From: Stenotrophomonas sp. UBA2124
GTDB taxonomy: Bacteria > Pseudomonadota > Gammaproteobacteria > Xanthomonadales > Xanthomonadaceae
NCBI GenBank assembly: GCA_002329155.1
Contig: DCXY01000023.1
Location: 1-38,651, forward strand
DNA: 38,651 bases
Direction: 5' to 3'
In this document: one piece after another, positions 8,629-15,286 of the stretch
Layout of the letters: every line of letters begins with the position of its first letter
Numbering within the stretch: the stretch's first letter is position 1
Notes under the pieces: model-generated
Databases searched by the model: none
The model's input: the letters and a program-made list of their open reading frames with translations, nothing else
What the model was told of the DNA's origin: nothing
Made by a program: the position numbers and the translations under genes

Positions 8629-8976
8629 ATGAAATCCATTCGTCTGCTCAGTGTTGCCGTTGCCGTAAGCGCCGCAATGACCATTGGTCCGGCATGGGCC
8701 GACCCGCCGCATCACGCCCGTGGCAATGGCCCGCCCGCGCATGCCGGTGGCCCGGGCAAGCGCCATGCACCGCCGCCGGGCTGGCAGAAAAAGGCGTGGC
8801 GCCGTGGTGAGCGCCTACCCATCGTCGAGATCGACCGCCGCTACTGGGTGGACGATTACGATCACTACAACCTGCGCGCCCCGGCACGCGGCCAACGCTG
8901 GATACGCCAGTCCGATGCCGAATACCTGCTGGTGGAAATCGCCACCGGCCTGATCATCGACGCGCTGCACCGCTGA
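8629..8976 (+). CDS. RcnB-family periplasmic protein
   Basis: A 115-residue exported protein. Residues 1-25 form a signal peptide (cleavage near AWA-DPP). The mature N-terminus is rich in His, Pro and Gly (HHARGNGPPAHAGG), then comes the RcnB domain with RYWVDDYDHYNLRAPARGQRWIR and a final DAEYLLVEIATGLIIDAL. In E. coli, RcnB is periplasmic and helps maintain nickel/cobalt homeostasis together with the RcnA exporter; no rcnA is seen here, so a metal role is by family only. GGAG at 8617-8620 is eight bases before the ATG. A 13-bp hairpin follows at 9004-9035. Confidence 0.88.
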   Translation: MKSIRLLSVAVAVSAAMTIGPAWADPPHHARGNGPPAHAGGPGKRHAPPPGWQKKAWRRGERLPIVEIDRRYWVDDYDHYNLRAPARGQRWIRQSDAEYLLVEIATGLIIDALHR

Positions 8977-9003
8977 TCATCCGATCATCGCAACCCGTAC
9001 CCG

Positions 9004-9035
9004 CCCTGCTGCCGGCGCCAATGCCGGCAGCAGGG
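9004..9035. terminator. hairpin after rcnB-like gene
   Basis: CCCTGCTGCCGGC (9004-9016) pairs perfectly with GCCGGCAGCAGGG (9023-9035) around a six-base loop. There is no real T-run on either side, so it may be a weak or Rho-assisted terminator, or an mRNA 3' end stabiliser between the convergent genes 8629-8976 and 9067-9255. Confidence 0.65.
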
Positions 9036-9066
9036 CGTTGGCTTTCCAGGGTTCGCAATGCCCGCG

Positions 9067-9255
9067 CTAGTGATGCGTACTGCGCGCGCGTCCCGAGCCG
9101 GAACGCTTGCCGCCGCCATCCTGCTTGTTCACCGTGGCCCAGGCAATGCGCTCGGCATCCTTCTTGGAGCGCCCCTGCTCGCGCTCGCTCTGCTCAATAT
9201 GTTCGGCCTGCCGTTTCTGCTTGCCGGTATAGGCACTCTTGTCACCGCGTGTCAT
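9067..9255 (-). CDS. small hydrophilic protein (often annotated plasmid stabilization protein)
   Basis: A 62-residue, highly charged protein beginning MTRGDKSAYTGKQKRQAEHI, with a middle part EREQGRSKKDAERIAWATVN and a Gly/Ser/Arg-rich tail. This matches a widespread short family usually labelled plasmid stabilization or stress protein; the label is historical and the biochemical role is unknown. The start at 9255 has GGAG about eight bases upstream (AGGAGATATGAG before ATG), which rules out the longer open frame to 9456. Neighbours are an RcnB-like gene and a glycine-zipper protein, consistent with a cluster of small stress-related genes. Confidence 0.82.
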   Translation of the reverse strand: MTRGDKSAYTGKQKRQAEHIEQSEREQGRSKKDAERIAWATVNKQDGGGKRSGSGRARSTHH

Positions 9256-9464
9256 CTCATATCTCCTGCTTGTTCCGCCGGGAGCGGCACACCGTTCCCG
9301 GTGATCACTCTGATAAGGATTGCGCCACATCACGCATGCCGTGTGCGGTTGCGGGGTCTGCAGCGTGAGCGGCGACCGCATTCCAGCGCCCATTTCAGCC
9401 ACCGGCATGCAGCCGCAATGCGCCGGGCACAGCAATGGATTGATGGACGCATGCATGGCCGCGC

Positions 9465-9962
9465 TCAGCTCATCGCCGAAGCTGCTTCATAAGGCATCGC
9501 CCGCAATCCAAGGCGGGCCAGCGCGGCACCGGCATCGGCCAGTTGCGTGTCATCGCCGTCGAGCACCACCAGAATGCGGCCTGCGGCAATCTCGTCCTCG
9601 AACTGTTGGCGCACCGGATCAGGCACGGTTGCACCCAGCAGGGCCGAGGAAAGACTGCCAACCATCGCACCCGCCAGCCCCAGCGCCGCTGCGCCGGCAA
9701 TGGTGATGCCCAAGGGCGGGATCGCCACTGCCACCAAGCCGGCAAGCAGGCCAGTGGTGGCGCCATACCCGGCACCGCGCGCGGTGGCATTCATCAGATC
9801 GGTATCGGCCATCTTGCGCTTGTCGGCGATGGCATGTTTCTCGATCTCCGAATTGGCCACCAACAGAATGTCATCGTCGGCGACGCCGGCAAAACGGGCG
9901 GCGTCCACCGCTTCGCGCGCCAACGACAAGCCTTCGGCGCTGAACACATGGCGCTTTTTCAT
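9465..9962 (-). CDS. glycine-zipper protein, possible stress-response membrane protein
   Basis: A 165-residue protein of unknown function. Residues 1-50 are a soluble alpha/beta segment (MKKRHVFSAEGLSLAREA; DDDILLVAN). The middle, about 60-110, is a Gly/Ala-rich hydrophobic stretch with GxxxG-type spacing (GAGYGATTGLLAGL, then GAAALGLAGAMVGS), typical of glycine-zipper membrane insertion. The C-terminal part (ILVVLDGDDTQL) resembles a second alpha/beta unit. Two ATGs lie in tandem at 9965 and 9962; GGAGG at 9968-9972 is five bases from the second, so 9962 is chosen. It lies about 210 bases upstream of the 62-residue protein on the same strand. Confidence 0.75.
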   Translation of the reverse strand: MKKRHVFSAEGLSLAREAVDAARFAGVADDDILLVANSEIEKHAIADKRKMADTDLMNATARGAGYGATTGLLAGLVAVAIPPLGITIAGAAALGLAGAMVGSLSSALLGATVPDPVRQQFEDEIAAGRILVVLDGDDTQLADAGAALARLGLRAMPYEAASAMS

Positions 9963-10067
9963 CATTGCCTCCTTCCCAGCGCGCAAAGCCATGCCTGCGG
10001 CATCGCGCGGATGCATTCACCGCCGTCTCGCGCAGGTGGGCGCAGGCCCAACAACCCTGGCGGTGTC

Positions 10068-10229
10068 TCAATCCTTGCCGTCGGCAGGGCGCTTGTCGTC
10101 GGCCCGGCCGTTCTTCTGGTGGCTGGGCTCCAGGCGCGATGCCTGCCGCGACGGATCACTCTTGCGCGGGTCATCCACACCGGGTCGCCCCGGCCGCGTC
10201 TGCGATTGCTTCGGTGTATCGGGTTTCAT
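10068..10229 (-). CDS. very small hydrophilic protein (53 aa)
   Basis: A 53-residue open frame starting MKPDTPKQSQTRPGRP and ending in KRPADGKD. The composition (Lys, Arg, Asp, Pro, Ser; almost no hydrophobics) suggests an intrinsically disordered protein. It sits 105 bases upstream of the glycine-zipper gene on the same strand, in a neighbourhood of other short charged proteins. The ribosome site is weak (CAGG nine bases before the ATG). No function is recognised; coding status is supported by composition only. Confidence 0.5.
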   Translation of the reverse strand: MKPDTPKQSQTRPGRPGVDDPRKSDPSRQASRLEPSHQKNGRADDKRPADGKD

Positions 10230-10609
10230 CGGAAGCCTGGACATATGCCTGCTCCACCAGCACGGCGTTTCGCCGCAGGCTCAGCATGCCCCCGCAACAG
10301 TTATCAGCCCGTGGCTGTTTCGTAACCATTCCCGAATATTGGCGCCTGCGCGCAATGCGCAGGCAGCGACCCTGCTGATGCAGGGGCGTGTCATGCGTCA
10401 TGCCAATTTCGATCCATGCACCGCATAGGAAATTCTCACATGGAATTCCATCGTGCTGCCCCCCATTCAACCATGTCGAAATTGGGGGCCATGATTCTGC
10501 AAGCACTGGCCATTTTTGGGTCTATGGTGAAGCGCAGCCGCGCTCAACTGCTGAATGCCGGCCGGACTCAACGCCTGAGTCATGTACAAATCAATCAACT
10601 CGAAATGGT
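10230..10609. other. intergenic region with small hairpins
   Basis: About 380 bases without a convincing gene. Two hairpins are visible: GCCTGCGC/GCGCAGGC at 10344-10364 and CCCTGC/GCAGGG at 10371-10386. Either could end the leftward transcript of the lipoprotein gene 10610-11503, although no T-run accompanies them. A 67-codon open frame on the + strand (10416-10619) has no ribosome site and I do not call it. Confidence 0.5.
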
Positions 10610-11503
10610 TCAGGGCTGATAGCGCCCTGCCTTCGTGTCGAAGGTATAGGCTACTGCGTCGCCCGCCACAAGTTCGCGCACCTTCCCCGGCCCGGAGATG
10701 ATTGTCCCTGAACGCGCTACCTTCAGCCGCGGGAGCCCCGTCCCAGCTACCGGCTCGAACGCCAGCGTGCCGCTGCTGATGGCGCACGGGGTCACCTTGC
10801 CGTCTTCACACGAGGCTGAATTGTCTTCGCCCACCGCCACCGAGCCCAGATAGCCCCATTTGCGGAAGGAAAGCGCATCCACGTTGTCCGGGTCGAACAG
10901 GAACATCGCAAACGCCGTGGATGCCACGCCGCCGGAAAAAGTGCGGGTGGGCACGGCAAGCATCAGGCGGCCATCACCCAGGTCGTGGGTCTGCGCCTTG
11001 CGCGTTTCATCCACCGCATCGCCCTGGTCGTTGCTGCCGAACTCACCCACATAACCATCGGTATCCACCTTCGACCATGTCTGTTTGCCTGCTTCGTCCG
11101 CCTGCACGAAGGTAGCCTGGCCAAGGGCCACGTGCCCCGGCTCCATCATGCCCTCGTCGGCTTCGGGTTCGCCCTTACCCTCGGTACGGGTGGAGAACCC
11201 GGTGAAGTAGTGGCGGCCCTTCAGGTCGAAAGCCTGCCCATACCAGAAGCTCACGGTGGCGCCGCCATCCACCTTGTAGGTGGCAGCACCGCCGCCATCA
11301 CGCTGGTAGATCACGTACAGCACACTGCCGGGACTCGGAACCTTGACTGCGGCACCTGCTATGTTCTTCTTGTCATCTGCGACCACACCCGTGCCCTGGG
11401 CTGCCGCTTCCCGTGGTTTCGTGTCACTGCCAGCCCCTTGCTGCCCGCAACCGGCGCTTCCAAGTGCAAACATCATTGCCAGTACCAGCAAGACCTGTTT
11501 CAT
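10610..11503 (-). CDS. predicted lipoprotein, possible T4SS-effector immunity protein
   Basis: A 297-residue exported lipoprotein. The signal peptide MKQVLLVLAMMFALGSAGC places the lipidated Cys at 19, followed by GQQ, which suggests outer-membrane sorting (no Asp at +2). The mature part is mainly beta-type with acidic loops and a Cys pair near ASCEDGKVTPCA. No named domain is recognised. A strong AAGGAGGAG lies just before the ATG, and the ATG overlaps the stop of the 49-codon ORF (ATGA), so the two are translationally coupled. In Xanthomonadales, lipase effectors of the antibacterial T4SS are commonly paired with periplasmic lipoprotein immunity partners; from the context I infer, but cannot show, that this is one. 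Confidence 0.8.
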   Translation of the reverse strand: MKQVLLVLAMMFALGSAGCGQQGAGSDTKPREAAAQGTGVVADDKKNIAGAAVKVPSPGSVLYVIYQRDGGGAATYKVDGGATVSFWYGQAFDLKGRHYFTGFSTRTEGKGEPEADEGMMEPGHVALGQATFVQADEAGKQTWSKVDTDGYVGEFGSNDQGDAVDETRKAQTHDLGDGRLMLAVPTRTFSGGVASTAFAMFLFDPDNVDALSFRKWGYLGSVAVGEDNSASCEDGKVTPCAISSGTLAFEPVAGTGLPRLKVARSGTIISGPGKVRELVAGDAVAYTFDTKAGRYQP

Positions 11504-11649
11504 GGCTCCTCCTTAGCGTGCGAACGCATGCGGTACTCGACACCCTCGATCGAGACGCGCTCATCCTCATCCGGGGCCCGCCGACCGACTTTTCGATCCT
11601 CATAGGAATCATTGGCCAGCCCCGAATATTCCCGAGAGGAAATGCTCAT
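11500..11649 (-). pseudogene. 49-codon ORF resembling the start of an XVIPCD-type lipase effector
   Basis: The translation MSISSREYSGLANDSYEDRK, continuing to VSIEGVEYRMRSH, resembles the first 45 or so residues of lipase-like effectors of the Xanthomonadales T4SS (typically a YANLSxDAYxDRKVG opening and a GHEYKVLEH-like step before the hydrolase domain). Here the frame stops immediately after, with the stop codon inside the next gene's ATGA. Its own ATGA overlaps the stop of the upstream lipoprotein. The effector body and the C-terminal secretion domain are absent. It may be a deletion remnant that keeps coupling the two flanking lipoprotein genes, or an expressed micro-protein. The family resemblance is from memory and not verified by search. 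Confidence 0.45.
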
Positions 11650-12335
11650 TCCGGCAAGCCTCTGGACGTGAGACTCATGATGAAGAACTCACCATGCTTG
11701 GACTCGGGGATCTGACTCAGGTCCGCTTCCCCATAATCGGGGAAGCCCTCGGTTCGTTCGGCTCGCGGGTAATATCCCGTCCAGTAGTATTTTTTTTCCT
11801 CGCCACCGGCCTGAATCATTTCTGCCGGCATGGTGGCCACAAACCGGCTGCTCTCCGGGGTATCCATCCCTCTCAGTGCCACACGTACCTCTGTGAGCGC
11901 CCAATGGCACACGCCGTTGCCGTAGTAGTCCTCATCCATGATGCGATCGGCGTAGACAACGCCCACATACTCCCGCTCCGAAATCTTCCGGAGCTGCACG
12001 ACCTCATTGCTTCTAATCGGCGGAATGGCGCCAATGACTGGATTGATATCCCCGCATTGCGGGTTCTGTACGTCGTACTGCGCAACGCCCCCAACACTGG
12101 CGAATGGCCCCGGAGCCCCCTCGACCACCAAGCGAATTTCATAGGCGCGTGTCGGCTTCGGATTCAGCATGCGCAGCGGCACCAGACTATCGGCGGACGA
12201 GGGTGATGCACTCACGGACTTGCTCGTTCCACTTTGGCCACCACAGGCTGCGACTGAAAGGCCCAGGATGCAGACGAAAAGCACTGAAGCCGCTCTCGGG
12301 CATCGTATATAGGCGGCTCTCCCAATAATCAGCAT
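11646..12335 (-). CDS. predicted lipoprotein, possible T4SS-effector immunity protein
   Basis: A 229-residue lipoprotein. After a basic start, the hydrophobic stretch SVLFVCILGLSVAAC gives a good lipobox (VAAC, Cys31), followed by a Ser-rich linker (about 35-50). The mature domain contains RAYEIRLVVEGAPG, NPQCGDINPVIG and a C-terminal KKYYWTGYYPRAERTEGFPD; I recognise no named domain. GGAG lies ten bases before the ATG. Its stop codon overlaps the start of the 49-codon ORF, and its start overlaps the end of the 76-codon ORF, so all read as one translationally linked unit. It does not look like a paralogue of the 10610-11503 lipoprotein. A periplasmic immunity role is inferred from context. 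Confidence 0.8.
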   Translation of the reverse strand: MLIIGRAAYIRCPRAASVLFVCILGLSVAACGGQSGTSKSVSASPSSADSLVPLRMLNPKPTRAYEIRLVVEGAPGPFASVGGVAQYDVQNPQCGDINPVIGAIPPIRSNEVVQLRKISEREYVGVVYADRIMDEDYYGNGVCHWALTEVRVALRGMDTPESSRFVATMPAEMIQAGGEEKKYYWTGYYPRAERTEGFPDYGEADLSQIPESKHGEFFIMSLTSRGLPE

Positions 12336-12559
12336 GTGGATGATTCTCCATCAACACCGGCATCCGAGCGTCCGGCCGATATGAACGAATAGTGGGCAGC
12401 TACCTCCATAGCGCCCTCCTTCATCATGGTGATTACATTTCCTCCGATCACTATTTCATCAACGCCCAGCGACAATGGCAGGCTCGTCGCAGCAACCATT
12501 CCCACTACAGTGCGCCTTTGAGCAATCCGGCATGGGAGCGCAGCTTCACTTTCCAGCAC
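12329..12559 (-). CDS. hypothetical small ORF between DUF4189 and lipoprotein genes
   Basis: A possible 76-residue frame with a GTG start overlapping the last 14 bases of the preceding DUF4189 gene and ending inside the start of the next lipoprotein gene (ATGCTGA). Its middle, GVDEIVIGGNVITMMKEG, looks protein-like, but the N-terminal part (RIAQRRTVVGMVAATS) is less convincing. An internal ATG preceded by AAGGAGGGC would start MEVAAHYSFISAGRSDAG. It could be a real small gene, a fragment of a larger gene, or only the spacer of the operon. No function is recognised. Confidence 0.35.
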   Translation of the reverse strand: MLESEAALPCRIAQRRTVVGMVAATSLPLSLGVDEIVIGGNVITMMKEGAMEVAAHYSFISAGRSDAGVDGESSTC

Positions 12560-12998
12560 AGCCTTCCCTCACAATCTGGCATCCGCTACCGCAATCCCGT
12601 AGTGCCTCCTTCCTGATCCACTTCATGCTGCGGCTACCGTTGTGGACCCAGGTTGTATCCTTCGGCCCCGTGGCCACCACAGCACACGCGTTGCTGAAAG
12701 TGAACTCGACCACACAGTTGCTGCCACCGGCGGAAACACAATCCTCCATGGCCGCGTCAGCGGCAGAATTCTCGGAGTCGGCATCCACGACCCAGCCAAT
12801 CTCATGCCCGTCGGCAAGCGCCATCGCTCCCCAGGCCGTACCGGCCTGCCTTGTGTCTCCTACGCCGTGCGCAGGCAGGTACACACTGTTATACGCAGCG
12901 GAACCGGGCTGCTGTGCCAGTGCGAAGGTCGGCACCAACATCAAGGTCGCCCAGGAAATCAGCATCCAGCCGCCATTCAACTTCAGTGATCCAAACAC
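12546..12998 (-). CDS. DUF4189 secreted protein, paralogue 4 of 4
   Basis: A 150-residue exported protein with a signal peptide ending at ALAQQ. It is followed by the motif PGSAAYNSVYLPAHGVGD shared by all four paralogues, and then the DUF4189 core: WGAMAL, GWVVDADSENSAADAAMEDC, a Cys pair in CVSAGGSNC, FSNACAVV, and the ending CGSGCQIVREGC. At least six cysteines suggest disulfides in the periplasm. The start is a GTG at 12998 with GGAGG six bases upstream; GTGTTTGGATCA is almost the same start sequence as paralogue 3 (GTGCTCGGATCA), which points to a recent duplication. The function of DUF4189 is unknown. Confidence 0.85.
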   Translation of the reverse strand: MFGSLKLNGGWMLISWATLMLVPTFALAQQPGSAAYNSVYLPAHGVGDTRQAGTAWGAMALADGHEIGWVVDADSENSAADAAMEDCVSAGGSNCVVEFTFSNACAVVATGPKDTTWVHNGSRSMKWIRKEALRDCGSGCQIVREGCAGK

Positions 12999-13107
12999 AG
13001 CTCACCTCCCTGGCAGCATTGACACATCAGGATGGACAAGACTCGCTCCGCACCTGCCAACCCTCCACAACACTCATCTCAAGTAACTGCAACCCAGACA
13101 CCGGCCA

Positions 13108-13572
13108 TCAACGCACAGGCAACGTACAACCCTCGCGGATGACCTGGCAGTCGGTGGTCCCGCATTTCCGCATTGCTGTTCTCCGCAGCGAGCGCATGCT
13201 GTCACTCCCGCTGGACCAGGCATAGATGTCTTGGTTGGCTACCAATACAACACACTCATTCATAAAGGTGGCCTCAACCGAACAGTCGTCGGTACCGGTG
13301 GAAATACACTCATCCATCGCAGCCCGTTCGGCACTCTCTCTGGTTTCTCCCTCCATGACCCAGGCGATCACCCCTCCCTTACCGGTGGCAAACGCGCCCC
13401 ATTGTTCCGGCACATGCCTCTGCCTGGTGTCACCAACGCCGTGCGCGGGCAGATAGACACTGTTATAGGCAGCCGAACCAGGTTGTTGGGCGGGAGCGGG
13501 AGTGGACACCAGGGCCATGGCTGCTGCTGGAATGAGGAACCAATACCCTTTTAAACCTGATGATCCGAGCAC
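13108..13572 (-). CDS. DUF4189 secreted protein, paralogue 3 of 4
   Basis: A 154-residue exported protein: hydrophobic signal (GYWFLIPAAAMALVSTPAPA), the shared PGSAAYNSVYLPAHGVGD block, then WGAFATGKGGVIAWVMEG, RAAMDEC, TDDCSVEATFMNECVVL and the terminal KCGTTDCQVIREGC followed by LPVR. The start is GTG at 13572, with GGGAGG six bases upstream that overlaps the stop of paralogue 2; only three bases separate the stop of that gene from this start, so the two are co-translated. A gap of 109 bases separates it from paralogue 4. Sequence identity between copies is concentrated in the N-terminal block and the Cys framework; the middle surfaces differ, as expected for duplicated proteins that have diverged in binding partner. 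Confidence 0.85.
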   Translation of the reverse strand: MLGSSGLKGYWFLIPAAAMALVSTPAPAQQPGSAAYNSVYLPAHGVGDTRQRHVPEQWGAFATGKGGVIAWVMEGETRESAERAAMDECISTGTDDCSVEATFMNECVVLVANQDIYAWSSGSDSMRSLRRTAMRKCGTTDCQVIREGCTLPVR

Positions 13573-13575
13573 ACC

Positions 13576-14016
13576 TCACCTCCCTGGCAATGCGCATCCA
13601 TCGCGTACAACGAAGCACTCCTCGCCACACTGGCCAAGCACCTGCCTGCGGAGGGAACGGAGGCTCTTGTTGCCCTTCACCCATTCGTACCTCGTAGGAC
13701 TTAGCGCAATCGCAGCGCACTCGTTGACGAACGTGAGCATCACGCGGCAGCCATCGCCACTGGCACGACATGCATCCAGGGCAGTGCCCGCCGCATCCTC
13801 TTCGTTGGTTCCATCCAGCGTCCAGCCCACCGCATCCTTCTTTCCAAGCGCCAATGCTCCCCATCTCTCCTCCACGGGGCGCCGCGTGTCTCCCACGCCA
13901 TGGGCAGGAAGATAGACAGAGTTATAGGCCGCCGAGCCGGGCTGCTGCGCCAACCCCTGCTCCGCCTGCAGAGCAAACACTGCTGCAATCAGAAGTTTGG
14001 AAGTCACACCGTTCAC
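13576..14016 (-). CDS. DUF4189 secreted protein, paralogue 2 of 4
   Basis: A 146-residue exported protein with a short signal (SKLLIAAVFALQAEQGLAQ), the shared PGSAAYNSVYLPAHGVGD block, WGALALGKKDAVGWTLDG, DACRASGDGCRVMLTFVNEC and an ending CGEECFVVRDGC with LPGR. The start is a GTG at 14016 with GGAGG seven bases upstream; the open frame continues far upstream to 14253, but that part overlaps paralogue 1 in another frame and lacks protein character. It lies 95 bases after paralogue 1 and three bases before paralogue 3. It is highly charged in the middle (NEEDAAG; SPTRYEWVKGNKS). Confidence 0.83.
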   Translation of the reverse strand: MNGVTSKLLIAAVFALQAEQGLAQQPGSAAYNSVYLPAHGVGDTRRPVEERWGALALGKKDAVGWTLDGTNEEDAAGTALDACRASGDGCRVMLTFVNECAAIALSPTRYEWVKGNKSLRSLRRQVLGQCGEECFVVRDGCALPGR

Positions 14017-14110
14017 TGCATCACCTCCTCCCAGCCGATGCCGCACAAAGGGGCGATCATCGCCAGTTCGCAGTCGCAGATGCCGCTGACGCAATACCTC
14101 ACGGTTCCTT

Positions 14111-14548
14111 TCAACGCCCGGTACACCCTTCCCGAATGATCCTGCAGCCTGCACCGCACTGCGCCAGCGCACGCTTCCGATGGAATCGCATGCCGCGGTT
14201 TCCATGCGACCACCCGTAGTCACTGGGGCCGGATGCCAGTACTGCACACTCATTCACGAAGGTGCCCTCAATACGACAAGCCGTGCCTCCACTGGACTGG
14301 CATTCGGACATTGCAATCTGCTCGGCCTCATCCTCGGTAGCACCATCCATGGTCCAGCCAACCACATCACCTACACCCGAGGCGAATGCTCCCCAGTTTT
14401 CAACTCCCTGCCGGCGGGTATCGCCCACGCCATGGGCCGGCAGGTAAACGCTGTTGTAAGCGGCCGACCCCGGCTGTTGGGAATAGGCCGGGCCAGGCAT
14501 CCAAAGGACCAGGAGCCCTACACCAACCAAGCTCATGAATATCCGCAT
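14111..14548 (-). CDS. DUF4189 secreted protein, paralogue 1 of 4
   Basis: A 145-residue exported protein, the first of the tandem set. The signal peptide runs MRIFMSLVGVGLLVLWMPGP and ends near AYSQ, then the shared PGSAAYNSVYLPAHGVGD block, WGAFASGVGDVVGWTMDG, SECQSSGGTACRIEGTFVNEC and CGAGCRIIREGC with TGR. The ATG at 14548 has GGAGG eight bases upstream; the frame extends nine codons further to 14575 but without a ribosome site. As first gene it probably carries the promoter of the whole leftward cluster (14548 to 10610). Confidence 0.86.
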   Translation of the reverse strand: MRIFMSLVGVGLLVLWMPGPAYSQQPGSAAYNSVYLPAHGVGDTRRQGVENWGAFASGVGDVVGWTMDGATEDEAEQIAMSECQSSGGTACRIEGTFVNECAVLASGPSDYGWSHGNRGMRFHRKRALAQCGAGCRIIREGCTGR

Positions 14549-14950
14549 GTGCTTATCCTCCGTGTCCGGTTTCACTTAGGCCGAAGCGACAGCAATCAAA
14601 CTACCACCATCAATGACTACTTCGTTTCGCCCCCTTCACGTCACCGTGCTTTTTTGGTCCAGCACCAATTCTGCCTGAAGCCCGGCATACGACTGGTGTT
14701 GTTCTGGCCCAGACTTCCATTCAAGAATGTGATGGCCAGAGGTGGTGCATCAGCAGGAATACGAAATGAGCAAGCCAATACCACTCTGCTGGATGGCGAC
14801 TGACACAAGCCACCACAAAAAAGCTCAAGACTCCAACCATGAAGCTGCATACGCAGCGGACACAATTCCAACGAGCTCCGTGGAAACCGGCATCAAGCAC
14901 CACGGATGAAAGCACACTCATGGCGAACATGGTGTCTACACCATGCAGCA
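14549..14950. other. AT-richer gap with broken open frames
   Basis: About 400 bases between the first DUF4189 gene and the VirD4 fragment, lower in GC than the surroundings. On the minus strand two overlapping frames (14641-14871 and 14721-14930) each contain protein-like pieces, for example a lipoprotein-like SFMVGVLSFFVVAC in one and PPLAITFLNGSLGQ in the other. This pattern suits a small frameshifted gene, possibly another lipoprotein, but I cannot assign it. The cluster promoter should also lie here, near 14560-14640. Confidence 0.4.
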
Positions 14951-15112
14951 GAGCCCCAGGAACTCAAGGCGATGGGGCCGGAAAAGGAGATCGTGCTTTA
15001 CGAGGGGCTGGCCCACCCGGTGCTGTGCCGGAAGATCCGCTACTACAAGGATGGCTACTTCACCCGCCGGCTGATGGACAAGGTGGAAGTGAAGCCGCTC
15101 AGGGTGCATTGA
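14951..15112 (+). pseudogene. virD4: C-terminal fragment of VirD4/TraG-type T4SS coupling protein
   Basis: The last 53 codons of this frame read EPQELKAMGPEKEIVLYEGL, then AHPVLCRKIRYYKDGYF and TRRLMDKVEVKPLRVH before the stop at 15112. This is the characteristic C-terminal end of VirD4/TraG coupling ATPases: PQELK, an EIxLxEG strand, Pro-Val/Ile, and KIRYYKDxxFxxR. VirD4 proteins are normally 550-650 residues and carry Walker motifs; all of that is missing, and the sequence upstream of 14951 does not continue the similarity in any frame. Hence it is a truncated pseudogene left by a deletion. It lies beside the DUF4189/lipoprotein cluster, on the opposite strand, converging with nothing. Confidence 0.7.
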
Positions 15113-15286
15113 AGCCAGCGTGGGCGCCCTTGCCCGTGCGGTCCGCACAGGCCACCCATACGTGCCGAGCTGTACGGCGCCTGCACCAAGCAGGGGCGCA
15201 ATGTCCCGGCGCTCTGCCTGTCAGGCCGGGTGCGCGCATCCGCCTGCGGCCATGCCACAATCGGCCGACACCAAGGGGGATGGGGG

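Noticed and set aside
10416..10619. 67-codon + strand frame as a small gene
   Set aside because: No ribosome site, unremarkable translation, and it runs into the end of the lipoprotein gene on the opposite strand.
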